Assembly (NCBI GenBank): GCA_902791295.1
Contig: CADAVI010000036.1
Coordinates: forward strand, 1 to 39,647
Direction of reading: 5' to 3'
DNA: 39,647 bases
DNA from: an uncultured Bacteroidales bacterium
Lineage (GTDB): Bacteria; Bacteroidota; Bacteroidia; Bacteroidales; Bacteroidaceae
In this document: piece after piece, positions 8,618-17,798 of the stretch
Layout of the letters: every line of letters begins with the position of its first letter
How positions within the stretch are numbered: position 1 is the first letter of the stretch
Notes under the pieces: generated by a model
Database searches by the model: none
Told to the model about the DNA's origin: nothing
Seen by the model: the letters and a program-made list of their open reading frames with translations, nothing else
Position numbers and translations under genes: made by a program

Positions 8618-8636
8618 TGTGCGTGATAAACGCACA
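8618..8636 (+). promoter_or_regulatory. Perfect hairpin in the leader of the polysaccharide operon
   Basis: TGTGCGT (8618-8624) and ACGCACA (8630-8636) form a perfect 7-bp stem around a GATAA loop. It lies 22 bases before the chosen ATG at 8658 and is followed by A-rich, not T-rich, sequence, so it is not an ordinary terminator on this strand. Possible roles are RNA stability or control of the long operon. Confidence 0.4.
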
Positions 8637-8657
8637 AGAAAAACTGAAAAACGCTAT

Positions 8658-11135
8658 ATGAAGATCAAGACACTTCTTTTGATTTCGTTCCTCACCGTAA
8701 CGCCTTTTCTCTCCCGTGAAGGCAGCCTGATGGCCCAAAGCATGACGGACGATCAGGTTCTGACCTACGTCACCGAGGAAACAGAGAAAGGCACCTCACA
8801 GAGCGCCATTGTCACTTACCTTGTCCGCAAGGGCGTCACCACAGCCCAGTTGCAGCGTGTGCGCCGCAAGGCCGAACGTCTGAAGGCTGAGGAGCAGGCC
8901 GCGCAGAAAGGCCAGATGCTCACCGCCACCGCCAACAATACGGAATTGCGCCAGAAGGAACTCGGCATCACGAGCGACGTTGTGAGTGCCGACTCCACCT
9001 CCAACGCCAAGGACCTCACCAAAGAGATTGACGAAAGCAATTCCCGCAAGGTCTTCGGCCGTAACATATTCTCTACGCAGAATCTCACCTTTGCCCCGTC
9101 GCAGAATATTGCCACCCCCGCCAACTATGTGTTGGGCGCCGGCGATGAGGTCGTCATCAACATCTGGGGCGCCAGCCAGCAGACGGTGCAGCAGACCGTC
9201 TCTGCCGACGGCTACATCGTCATCCCCAATGTGGGCCTCGTGCGTATGGCCGGCCTCACGGTGTCGAAGGCCAAAGCCATGCTGAAGGAAAGGCTCGGCA
9301 AGAGCTACGGCGACAGCCACTTCGAGCTCTCCGTGGGCGGCATCCGCTCCCTGCAGATACAGGTGATGGGCGAAGTGGTGCGTCCCGGCACCTACACGCT
9401 CTCCAGCCTCTCTTCTGCCTTCAATGCACTGTATGCTGCCGGCGGTATCAACGAGCTCGGCACGTTGCGCGACATCCGCGTGTTCCGTCAGGGCCAGAAG
9501 ATTGCCACCATTGACGTCTATGAATACCTGATCAAGGGCCACACCTCCGGCAACGTACATCTGGCCGACGGCGACGTCATCCTGGTGGGTCCCTACGATT
9601 GTCTGGTGGAAATCACCGGCAACGTGAAGCGCCCCATGTTCTATGAGATGAAGCGCACGGAGACGGTGAAGGACCTGCTTGACTATGCCGGCGGCTTCGA
9701 CGGCAAGGCTTATACCAAGGGCGTCCGTCTGAAGCGTTCCATGGGCGCGGAATACACCATACACTCCATTGAGGAATTCCAGATGGGCTCGTTCAAGTTG
9801 GCCGACGGCGACCTTGTGGAAGCCGACGAGAATATGGCCCGCTTCAACAACCTGGTGGAGGTGCGCGGCGCAGTGAAGCATCCCGGCCAGTTCCAGCTGG
9901 GCGGCAACATCCAGAGCGTGAAGGAGCTCGTCCTGGCCGCAGACGGCCTCCTGGAGAGCGCCTACACCGAACGCGCCATCATGCATCGTGAACGCGAGGA
10001 CAAGACCCGCGAGATGACCAGCGTGGACGTGCTCGGCATCCTCAACGGCGAGGCCACGGACGTCCCCCTGCGCAACGGCGATGTGCTCTTCATCCCCAAC
10101 AAGCTGGAGATGCAGGGCGAACGCACCATACAGGTGAGCGGCGAGGTCAACTACCCCGGCGTCTATCCCTTTGCTGAGAAGACCACCCTCAAGGACGTCA
10201 TCCTGCAGTCCGGCGGCATGACACATGCCGGCTCCCTGGCCCGCATTGACGTGTATCGCCGCCTGCGCGATGCCAATGCGTTGGAGGACGGAGCGGCTGC
10301 AGCGAAATCTTTTACCTTTTCCCTTGATGAAAACTACGATTTGACTAAGGACACCGTCTTCGAGCTGAAGCCCTTCGACGTGGTCTATATCCGCAAGTCG
10401 CCGGGCTATGAGGAGCAGAAAAACGTGGCTGTCAACGGCCAGGTCAACTTCCCCGGCACCTATGCCATGACTACGAAGAACTACCGCCTCTCCGACCTCA
10501 TCCGCGACTGCGGCGGTGTGTCGGAGCAAGGCTACGTGCGCGGCGCCAGCCTCGTCCGCACCATGAACGAGGCGGAGCGACAGCAGCGTGACGCCCTGAA
10601 CCTCCGCTCCCAGATTGAGATTTACGAAGACGGTCTGCGCGACGGCAAGGACATGAACATGCAGGTAGCCGACTCTCTGTTGGCCATGAAGTCCGTCAGC
10701 GACAACACCTATCCCGTAGCCATCGAGTTGGAGAAGGCCTTGGCCAATCCCGGCTGCGTTTACGACCTCATCCTGCGCGAGGGCGATGTCATCACGGTGC
10801 CGCGCCCCGAATTCACCGTGAAGGTGAGCGGCGAGGTGATGCATCCCGTCTCCATGGCCTACGAGGAGGGCAAGAACCTCAACTACTACATCCGTCACGC
10901 CGGCGGTTACGCCCGTAAGGCATACCGAAGCAAGGTCTATGGCATTCACATGAACGGCAGCGTGGTGAAGCTCTCGGCCAACTCCGTGCGCGACATTGAG
11001 CCCGGCACGGAGATTGTCGTGCCCTCCAAGGCCGGCAGAAAGGGCATGACCACACCTGAAATCATGAGCATGTCATCCACCGCCGCCTCAATGGCCAGCG
11101 TCATCGTGGCGCTTATGAACATTATCACGAAGTAA
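8658..11135 (+). CDS. Multi-SLBB polysaccharide export outer-membrane protein
   Basis: I start it at 8658, giving about 825 residues with a signal peptide (MKIKTLLLISFLTVTPFLSR). An in-frame ATG at 8619 would add 13 charged residues before that signal and sits inside a hairpin. A helical N-terminal region (about 25-110) is followed by the Poly_export domain (LGAGDEVVINIWGAS, about 157-171). Six SLBB-like repeats follow, each starting with a V-x-G-x-V-x-x-P pattern (for example VMGEVVRPGTY, VRGAVKHPGQF, VSGEVNYPGVY). The C-terminus has one likely membrane helix. This is the long Bacteroidetes form of the Wza-type exporter that passes capsule or exopolysaccharide across the outer membrane. It heads the operon, directly before the Wzz-like gene. 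Confidence 0.88.
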   Translation: MKIKTLLLISFLTVTPFLSREGSLMAQSMTDDQVLTYVTEETEKGTSQSAIVTYLVRKGVTTAQLQRVRRKAERLKAEEQAAQKGQMLTATANNTELRQKELGITSDVVSADSTSNAKDLTKEIDESNSRKVFGRNIFSTQNLTFAPSQNIATPANYVLGAGDEVVINIWGASQQTVQQTVSADGYIVIPNVGLVRMAGLTVSKAKAMLKERLGKSYGDSHFELSVGGIRSLQIQVMGEVVRPGTYTLSSLSSAFNALYAAGGINELGTLRDIRVFRQGQKIATIDVYEYLIKGHTSGNVHLADGDVILVGPYDCLVEITGNVKRPMFYEMKRTETVKDLLDYAGGFDGKAYTKGVRLKRSMGAEYTIHSIEEFQMGSFKLADGDLVEADENMARFNNLVEVRGAVKHPGQFQLGGNIQSVKELVLAADGLLESAYTERAIMHREREDKTREMTSVDVLGILNGEATDVPLRNGDVLFIPNKLEMQGERTIQVSGEVNYPGVYPFAEKTTLKDVILQSGGMTHAGSLARIDVYRRLRDANALEDGAAAAKSFTFSLDENYDLTKDTVFELKPFDVVYIRKSPGYEEQKNVAVNGQVNFPGTYAMTTKNYRLSDLIRDCGGVSEQGYVRGASLVRTMNEAERQQRDALNLRSQIEIYEDGLRDGKDMNMQVADSLLAMKSVSDNTYPVAIELEKALANPGCVYDLILREGDVITVPRPEFTVKVSGEVMHPVSMAYEEGKNLNYYIRHAGGYARKAYRSKVYGIHMNGSVVKLSANSVRDIEPGTEIVVPSKAGRKGMTTPEIMSMSSTAASMASVIVALMNIITK

Positions 11136-11142
11136 GCACACC

Positions 11143-12187
11143 ATGGAAACACAAAACAATAATCAGCAGATTATCGATCTATAAGGTTTGGGCTTGGACG
11201 TTTGTTCTCTCCTGCATCTGGATTCTGCCCCAACCGCGCTTCTACACCTGCGATGTGAAACTCGCTCCTGAGATGAACGGAGAGGAAGACGGAGGCGGCC
11301 TTGCAGGTTTGGCCTCATCTTTCGGTATCAATATTGGAGGAAGTGTAGGACAAGACGCCATATATCCGTCATTGTATCCTGAACTCTTTGAGAGTCCGGA
11401 ATTTATTGTGGGATTATATAATATCCAAATTACCACAATTGACGGTGAGATTTCCACCGACTACTACACCTACATAAAGAAACACCAAAAGAAGAATCCA
11501 CTCACATGGCCGCTGGTGTGGACCCGCATCAAGATTACCAGTCTTTTTGAGTCGAAAGACACCACACCGTCCGGCAACGGCCAGGGCAGCATCAACCCCT
11601 TTAGAATGAGCCGCAGAGATTATATGCTGATGCAAAAGATTATGCAAAATATTAATTGCACAGTAGATACCAAAAACGATGTCGTCTCCATTCGTATCAC
11701 AGATCAAGACCCGCTTGTTTGCGCCACGATGGCCGACAGCGTAAAGACTCATCTGCAGAACTTCATCATCCGCTACCGCACCAGCAAGGCAGCAGAAGAT
11801 GTTATACACTACCGGCAGTTGCGCGACAACGCCGAAGCGGAATACGACATTGCCATGCAGGCCTACAGCCGCTTCTGCGACACTCACAACGACATCATCC
11901 TGCAGAGCTTCCAGAGCGAGCGCGACAAGCTGGAGGGCGACTTGGCCCTCAAGCAGAACTCTCTGGCGGCGATGGAGACCCAACTGCAAAACTCCAAGGT
12001 GAAGCTGCAGGAGAAGACCCCGGCTTTCACCACGCTGAAGAGCGCCACCGTGCCGGTCAAGCCTGCTGGTCCGAAGAGGATGCTGTTCGTGATTTTCATG
12101 CTCTTTGTGACTTCATTAGGAACTGCATTTTATTTGCTGCGTAAAAACCTGAGCACTATTCTTTTTTCTCAAAACACGACTAATTAG
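11143..12187 (+). pseudogene. Wzz-like chain-length protein, 5' end frameshifted
   Basis: A normal start at 11143, 7 bases after the exporter's stop, encodes METQNNNQQIIDL and then meets TAA at 11182-11184. The +1 frame then continues as YKVWAWTFVLSCIWILPQPR (from 11180), the first membrane helix of a Wzz protein, and runs to 12187. That frame has no start codon ahead of the helix; the first possible one is GTG at 11255, which would lose the helix. In homologues I recall, about 12-14 residues lie between 'IIDL' and the helix, so a deletion of roughly 40 bases with a frameshift fits. The remainder is intact: periplasmic Wzz domain, coiled coil (about 11800-12000) and second helix near 12080-12140. 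There is no kinase domain. It could also be a sequencing error. Confidence 0.7.
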
Positions 12188-12192
12188 TTCAC

Positions 12193-13428
12193 GTGAAACT
12201 AAAACTCGCAGATAATCTTTGCGTGTCCGTTGAAAAGGAATGGATGCTAAAAATAACCCTTGCCATTGCATGGGCGCCGACATTACTTATTTATCTGAGA
12301 GGAGTCCTGCTTCGCTTCCCATTTATAACAGAAGACAATATTGACGCATTCGTTATCGTATGTGCACTTATTCCTATTGTTTTATCCATACCTGTACTCA
12401 TTCGGCGTTTATGTCTTATCGACTACACCTTCTACATATTATGCGTCGCTTATTTTATTTCGGGCTATCTTCTTTACCCGGAAAACGAAACCTATCTTGA
12501 TAAGAATGCTCTCACTTGCATCTTTTGCGTCTTCCCCTATTATTTTATTGGTCGGATTGTCAACATAGACAAATCGTTCAACTTGATGTTAATGTTTTCT
12601 ACATTATGCATTTTGATGGATCTTTTGTATTATCTGATTTTAGCGCCAAAACTTAGAGCGGGAGGAGCTATGAATTATGACAACATGTGGGGGGCCTACA
12701 TGGCTCTGCCGCACACCACACTGATGCTTTGGGCCATGCTGGAGAAGTTCAGATTATGGAAAGTACTGATGTTCTTTGTCGGCATTCTGTTTATTCTTTC
12801 ATGCGGCACAAGAGGTCCTTTTGTGTGTATGGGATTTTTTGGAATTATTTATTTTCTTTTCTATATGAGATTCAGGGGTGCGATTTATGTGAAAATCGGA
12901 ATTATCTCCATGGGCGCCCTTGTTCTACTTACACTGAATACCACATTATTCTACATTACGAAATTATTTGCCAGGTTAGGTTTAAGCACGCGCATTTTGG
13001 AGAAGATTGTAACAGGGGAATTGGGAGACGATTCCCACCGAGGTGTGCTTCGCGACAAGCTTTACAGCGTTTTAGATGGCGGGGATTATTTTTGGGGGCT
13101 GGGGCCATTTGGAACCATGAACTACGGCATTATCTACCCGCACATTTTACACTTGGATCTTTTCTGCACATTTGGCTATTTCGCAGGTACCATCATATTG
13201 ATTCTGCTGGTTCTCCTTATCGCCTCTGCTTTATGGATTTCAAAAGGTAAATCACAAATTTTTGTTGTATTCCTTTTTTCCATCAGCATTATCAAGCTTA
13301 TGTTTAGCAATAGTTTCATTATCGAACCGTATTTCTATTTCCTGCTGGGTGCCTGTGTTCAAGTATTAATCAATTTTTGGCAAGAAAAAAACAAACAGGC
13401 TTTTCCCATCAACCAATCGGAATATTAA
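12193..13428 (+). CDS. Wzy-like O-antigen/EPS polymerase
   Basis: The 411-residue protein has about 11-12 predicted membrane helices and a larger outside loop between about residues 260 and 325, the layout of Wzy polymerases and O-antigen ligases. The loop contains HRGVLRDKLYSVLDGG and FWGLGPFG, similar to the 'R...W...G..PF/LG' pattern near the active loop of the Wzy_C/O-antigen ligase family. Primary sequence is poorly conserved in this family, so the call rests on topology and context. The frame starts with GTG; an ATG at residue 18 (12244) is possible. It is the start of the AT-rich cassette and lies 6 bases after the Wzz-like gene. Confidence 0.75.
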   Translation: MKLKLADNLCVSVEKEWMLKITLAIAWAPTLLIYLRGVLLRFPFITEDNIDAFVIVCALIPIVLSIPVLIRRLCLIDYTFYILCVAYFISGYLLYPENETYLDKNALTCIFCVFPYYFIGRIVNIDKSFNLMLMFSTLCILMDLLYYLILAPKLRAGGAMNYDNMWGAYMALPHTTLMLWAMLEKFRLWKVLMFFVGILFILSCGTRGPFVCMGFFGIIYFLFYMRFRGAIYVKIGIISMGALVLLTLNTTLFYITKLFARLGLSTRILEKIVTGELGDDSHRGVLRDKLYSVLDGGDYFWGLGPFGTMNYGIIYPHILHLDLFCTFGYFAGTIILILLVLLIASALWISKGKSQIFVVFLFSISIIKLMFSNSFIIEPYFYFLLGACVQVLINFWQEKNKQAFPINQSEY

Positions 13429-13458
13429 TATCGTGTAGTGACTAGTCGTCCTGACATT

Positions 13459-15000
13459 ATGGAATCAATCGGAAACAATAGCAAACGGATCGCTAAGAAT
13501 ACAGTTTTTTTGTATTCCAGAATGATTATAACCACTGTCATTGCTCTGTTTACTGTCCGCATAATTCTTAAAGTCTTAGGTGACGAGGACTATGGAATAT
13601 ACAATGCTGTCGGAGGTATAATTCTTTCGATGACCTTTATTTCCAAGGTTCTTGCATTGGCCTCACAACGTTTTTTTGCCATATCGATTGGCAAGAATGA
13701 TTTTGATGGTTTGAAAAAAAATCTAGGTTCCCTGTTGTTGGTATACGGATTGTTATCCCTCCTGGTACTTATTACCACGGAAACTGTAGGGCTTTGGTTC
13801 TTGAACACACACATGACGATACCCGTCGAGAGACTCTCCCAAGCGAACATATCCTTTCAACTGTCACTGGCTGCATTTATAATAACAATAATAGCCAGCC
13901 CCTACCAGTCTCTCATTATTTCCTTTGAAAGAATGCAAGTCTTTGCATACGCCAGTATTATAGACGCCATTCTTAAACTTGTACTTGTCTTCTTACTCCT
14001 AATCAATTTCGCGATAGACCACCTCGTCTTTTATTCCATTTTGATGCTTGCCAGCACCTTGTTTTCAAATGCCATATATCCGTTTTATTGCCACCTTAAG
14101 TTCCCGGATATAACCAAAGGCCTTTACATAAATAAATCTCAAGTACTGTCCATCGTGAGCTACTCTTCATGGACTATGGTAGGGACTCTCTCCGGCGTTT
14201 TGTCAAATCAGGGTATAGGCATATTGCTCAACTTATTTTGGGGGCCCATTGCCAACGCTGCATTTGCCATTGCCACACAAATAAATAATCAGATTAACAT
14301 GTTGGCGAATAACTTTTTTGTGGCTGTAAGACCTGCCATGATAAAAAATTATGCACAGAATAATCAGGAATACACATTTACACTTTTCTCAATAAGTTCC
14401 AAAATAATATTTTTCCTCTTATATTTGGTGGTTCTTCCTTTATACATTGAAACAAAAGAACTGCTATACCTGTGGTTGGCGGATGTTAACGATTACCTAG
14501 TCCCGTTTGTCCGACAAATACTCATCCTGGGAATGATTGTTTCCTTAAGCTATCCGATAACAACAATTATTCAGGCTGCCGGGTATGTAAAAAAATACCA
14601 TATCGTCGTTGACGGCTTCACTCTCATCAGCTTGCCTCTGGCGTTTCTTGTTGCAAAATGCGGATGTGCATCCGAAATGACACTATATGTGTTTAACATC
14701 GTTTTTCTAGCTGCGCATTTTATCCGATTGGCAATACTGAAAGACGTCGTACCTCACTTTTCAATTGGCGCCTATCTCAAACAAATTATGCTGCCAATAT
14801 TGTTGGTCATTGCATCAACGTTCTTCATTTCCAAATACATCTCAACACTGTTGACAAACAGCATCTCTGCTTGCCTGATTAGCATCATTTGCTGTGATGT
14901 TCTCATAGTCATATTCTCATATGCCATTCTGCTGTCTGCTAGCGAAAAACATATTATCATTGATTTAATAAAAAATAGGATTAGAAAGAGAGTCGCATGA
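13459..15000 (+). CDS. Wzx-type polysaccharide flippase
   Basis: Starting at the ATG at 13459 (seven codons after an in-frame GTG at 13438) the protein is 513 residues with about 12-14 membrane helices. The opening NSKRIAKNTVFLYSRM followed by VRIILKVLGDEDYGIYNAVGG is the classic N-terminus of Bacteroidetes PST/MATE-superfamily O-antigen flippases. It would move lipid-linked repeat units across the inner membrane for the Wzy polymerase encoded just upstream. Base composition is very AT-rich: 14341-14400 has only 16 G/C of 60. The stop overlaps the next gene by 4 bp. Confidence 0.88.
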   Translation: MESIGNNSKRIAKNTVFLYSRMIITTVIALFTVRIILKVLGDEDYGIYNAVGGIILSMTFISKVLALASQRFFAISIGKNDFDGLKKNLGSLLLVYGLLSLLVLITTETVGLWFLNTHMTIPVERLSQANISFQLSLAAFIITIIASPYQSLIISFERMQVFAYASIIDAILKLVLVFLLLINFAIDHLVFYSILMLASTLFSNAIYPFYCHLKFPDITKGLYINKSQVLSIVSYSSWTMVGTLSGVLSNQGIGILLNLFWGPIANAAFAIATQINNQINMLANNFFVAVRPAMIKNYAQNNQEYTFTLFSISSKIIFFLLYLVVLPLYIETKELLYLWLADVNDYLVPFVRQILILGMIVSLSYPITTIIQAAGYVKKYHIVVDGFTLISLPLAFLVAKCGCASEMTLYVFNIVFLAAHFIRLAILKDVVPHFSIGAYLKQIMLPILLVIASTFFISKYISTLLTNSISACLISIICCDVLIVIFSYAILLSASEKHIIIDLIKNRIRKRVA

Positions 15001-15572
15001 AGAATATGCACATACAACATCTCCTAAATAAATTGGAAACCGTATTACGCGGTCTTAGAACAATTTGGATATCACGTAATTTCTATAGATGTCCTAAATC
15101 CGTAATTTTCGGCAAGATAGGATTGTTACGTGCAACAGAGCATATCAGCATAGGCGAAGGCACAAAGTTTCATGACAATCTGTTTCTTACCGTTTGGGGA
15201 GAGAGCCAAAGAGACATAATCATTTCCATTGGTAAAAACTGTAATTTCGGTGCATCCAATCACATTACTGCCATAAACAGTATCACTATTGGAGACAATT
15301 GTCTGACAGGGAAATGGGTCACCATTTCAGACAACAATCACGGGACGACAAGCAGAAAAGATTTAGAACTCCCGCCAATCCTGCGAAAAGTCTACAGCAA
15401 AGGGCCAGTTGTCATCGGCGACAATGTTTGGATTGGTGATAAGGCCACTATTTTAAGCGGAGTCACAATAGGAAACGGAGCAGTCATCGGAGCAAACAGC
15501 GTGGTGACTAAAGATGTGCCGGCCTACAGTGTGGCCTGTGGCAATCCTGCAGAGATAATAAAACAGACTTGA
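14997..15572 (+). CDS. Hexapeptide-repeat O-acetyltransferase
   Basis: This 191-residue protein has left-handed beta-helix hexapeptide repeats from about residue 40 on (ISIGEGTKF, ISIGKNCNFGA, ITIGDNCLTG, VVIGDNVWIGDKATILSG, VTIGNGAVIGANSVVTKD). The motif NNHGTTS near residues 117-123 supplies the probable catalytic His of the WbbJ/maltose-acetyltransferase group. It ends with the usual YSVACGNPAEIIK. The likely job is transfer of an acetyl group from acetyl-CoA to a sugar of the repeat unit. The start overlaps the flippase stop (ATGA). Confidence 0.9.
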   Translation: MKNMHIQHLLNKLETVLRGLRTIWISRNFYRCPKSVIFGKIGLLRATEHISIGEGTKFHDNLFLTVWGESQRDIIISIGKNCNFGASNHITAINSITIGDNCLTGKWVTISDNNHGTTSRKDLELPPILRKVYSKGPVVIGDNVWIGDKATILSGVTIGNGAVIGANSVVTKDVPAYSVACGNPAEIIKQT

Positions 15573-15594
15573 TGCAAATCATTTACAGGATTGT

Positions 15595-16620
15595 ATGGAA
15601 AGAACCTCTAACTTTGAACTTCTCCGGTTGATTCTCATGCTAATGATTGTCATCCACCACTGCATCGTAGTGGGGCTTGGCATTGAAGGACTATGTTCCT
15701 CATATGACCTTCAATTGGCCGCTGTTGGGAGGGATGTTCCTACATTGCTTTTCACGAACTGTTTTTGTATTGTTGCTGTTAATGTTTTTGTGCTAATATC
15801 CGGATATTTTGGCATAAGAATAAAACTACGGAAGGTCTTGCTCTTGCTTTTTGCGATTTATTTCTACACGATATTTTTCACAACGCTGCCACTAATAACA
15901 TACGGCAACGTCAGATTAGGACTGTATAAGTTGGCCGTTTTCTCGCAACAACCGCATTATTGGTTCCTCAGAGAATACTTTATCCTGCTTCTGTTCTGCC
16001 CGTTCATAAACGAAGGCTTAGAAAGATTTTCAAAGAAGAACCACTTGATTTTCGTTCTCGGCTTGACATTTGTTTCCTGTTATTTGGGATATGTTTTTGG
16101 CCGTTCGGTTAACCATAACGGTTATAATTTTGTTAATTTCATATTACTTTATGTACTGGGAAGTTATATCAAAAGGTATCCTGTAAAGGGAAACGGAAAA
16201 ATTTGGGGATTGACATATGTCGTCACCACTCTCGTTATTGCACTTTTGAGTATATATTTTTATCAAGAGGGAAAATATGGCCTGGTTTGGAAACTAACTT
16301 ACTACAACAACCCCCTTGTAATAGTTGCCTCACTCGCCTTGTTCCTGGCATTCCGCTCTGTAAATATTCGGAGCAAACGCATCAACAAGATTGCTCAAAG
16401 TTCAATCTCAATCTACCTATTCGGCTGTTCTGTTACAATACTGAGATGCACATGTGATTTAACCAAGTTTTCCTATGCCCAGCTTCACGATAATATGGGA
16501 ATATTCATATTGTCACTCGTTGGCATATCACTCGCCACTGCAATCCTTGCCATTGCTATAGACCAAATCAGGCTGTACGCTTGGCATAAAATAGAGAACC
16601 TAACAACTTCTGCAACATGA
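15595..16620 (+). CDS. Membrane acyltransferase family 3 (first copy)
   Basis: The 341-residue protein has about ten membrane helices. The N-terminus ERTSNFELLRLILMLMIVIHH matches the R/E-x-x-x-L-R...HH pattern of the acyltransferase-3 family (OafA/WecH type), with His residues near 21-22 as probable catalytic or acyl-donor-binding residues. FLREYFILLLFCPFIN, about residues 123-138, is the family's usual second landmark. Members O-acylate sugars of surface glycans at the inner membrane. It is AT-rich like its neighbours. Confidence 0.85.
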   Translation: MERTSNFELLRLILMLMIVIHHCIVVGLGIEGLCSSYDLQLAAVGRDVPTLLFTNCFCIVAVNVFVLISGYFGIRIKLRKVLLLLFAIYFYTIFFTTLPLITYGNVRLGLYKLAVFSQQPHYWFLREYFILLLFCPFINEGLERFSKKNHLIFVLGLTFVSCYLGYVFGRSVNHNGYNFVNFILLYVLGSYIKRYPVKGNGKIWGLTYVVTTLVIALLSIYFYQEGKYGLVWKLTYYNNPLVIVASLALFLAFRSVNIRSKRINKIAQSSISIYLFGCSVTILRCTCDLTKFSYAQLHDNMGIFILSLVGISLATAILAIAIDQIRLYAWHKIENLTTSAT

Positions 16621-16652
16621 TTTCTGCTTATTCTGCATAATAATACACCAAC

Positions 16653-17753
16653 ATGATACCAAAGGTCATCGCATTTTATTTGCCACAATTCCACCCCATG
16701 CCGGAAAATGACAACTGGTGGGGCAAAGGTTTTACAGAATGGACTAACGTCGCTAAAGCAAAACCGCTTTTCAGGGGGCATAAACAACCGCATATTCCTG
16801 CAGATTTGGGGTTTTACGATTTACGTCTTCCTGCTTCCAGAATAGCCCAGGCTGAAATGGCACGGGAATTTGGAATCTCCGCATTTTGTTATTGGCACTA
16901 CTGGTTCAACGGGAAGAAATTGTTAAACTTTCCGTTTGAGGAGGTTGTGCGGACAAAGCAACCGGACTTTCCCTTCTGTTTGGCTTGGGCAAACCATAGT
17001 TGGTACAACAAACAATGGACGTCATCCGGTTCCGGTCATTTTTCGTTAGCAAGAACTACACTACTGATTGAGCAAACATACGGGGGAGTGCAGGATTATA
17101 CCAACCATTTCATGGACTTATTGTCTGCATTTAAAGACAACAGGTATTTTAAAGTCCATAATAGACTGCTATTCGTTATATTTGATCCGGATTCGTTCCC
17201 CGACTTCTCTTTGTTTAAAGAGACGTGGAACTCTTTAGCCAAACAAAACGGACTCTCCGACTTCTATTTTGTGGCACACGTGTTTAAGGACACCGAAGAT
17301 GTCAGCCAATATAGGGAAATGGGGTATGACGCCGTTAATCTTTCACTTCATGCCAAGCCGTTTGGTAATAACTTATTTAAGACAAACGGGTTAATAGCAC
17401 GTATCAAGTCTCACTTCACGACAGGCCCCCTAGTTGTTGACTACAAAAAAGCTGTCTCTGTCATGGATACGCCGTTGTTTGAACGAGAAGACATTTTTCC
17501 CACAATAATTCCAAATTGGGACCACACCCCACGAAGCGGACGTTTCGGCAGACTCTTCAAAAATTGCACTCCGGAGTATTTTGCCAAGCATGTGAGAACA
17601 ATACTGTCCAGAATAAAGAACAAATCCGCCGAAAACCAAATCGTATTTCTGAAATCATGGAACGAGTGGGGAGAAGGTAATTACTTGGAACCTGACCTTG
17701 AATACGGCAAAGCCTTCGGGCTTGCACTGAACAGTGAGTTGCACAATGCATAA
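16653..17753 (+). CDS. WbsX-family glycan-synthesis protein
   Basis: The 366-residue soluble protein begins IPKVIAFYLPQFHPMPENDN and continues WWGKGFTEWTNVAKAKPLF, the signature of the WbsX family (Glyco_tran_WbsX, related to GH99-like folds). FCYWHYWFNGKK and the C-terminal LKSWNEWGEGNYLEPD, with its acidic pair, are also typical. The family is common in O-antigen and capsule loci and is annotated as glycosyltransferase, but the reaction is not well established and a glycosidase-like fold is possible. It lies between the acyltransferase and a run of GT-A enzymes and is still part of the AT-rich cassette. Confidence 0.85.
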   Translation: MIPKVIAFYLPQFHPMPENDNWWGKGFTEWTNVAKAKPLFRGHKQPHIPADLGFYDLRLPASRIAQAEMAREFGISAFCYWHYWFNGKKLLNFPFEEVVRTKQPDFPFCLAWANHSWYNKQWTSSGSGHFSLARTTLLIEQTYGGVQDYTNHFMDLLSAFKDNRYFKVHNRLLFVIFDPDSFPDFSLFKETWNSLAKQNGLSDFYFVAHVFKDTEDVSQYREMGYDAVNLSLHAKPFGNNLFKTNGLIARIKSHFTTGPLVVDYKKAVSVMDTPLFEREDIFPTIIPNWDHTPRSGRFGRLFKNCTPEYFAKHVRTILSRIKNKSAENQIVFLKSWNEWGEGNYLEPDLEYGKAFGLALNSELHNA

Positions 17754-17798
17754 TATCACACGAATCTCTATTAGTTATAGAAAACCCCGTATCAACCC

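Noticed and set aside
8619-8657. Longer start for the SLBB exporter
   Set aside because: It would put 13 charged residues before the signal peptide and its ATG is within a perfect hairpin; the ATG at 8658 is preferred.
8796-10949. 717-codon minus-strand frame opposite the SLBB exporter
   Set aside because: It is an antisense shadow of a GC-rich gene with clear SLBB domains; its His/Val/Ala-rich translation has no domain pattern.
11176-11186. Programmed frameshift in the Wzz-like gene
   Set aside because: The bases around the stop (GAT CTA TAA GG) are not a known slippery site, and about a dozen expected residues are missing as well, so a deletion is a better explanation.
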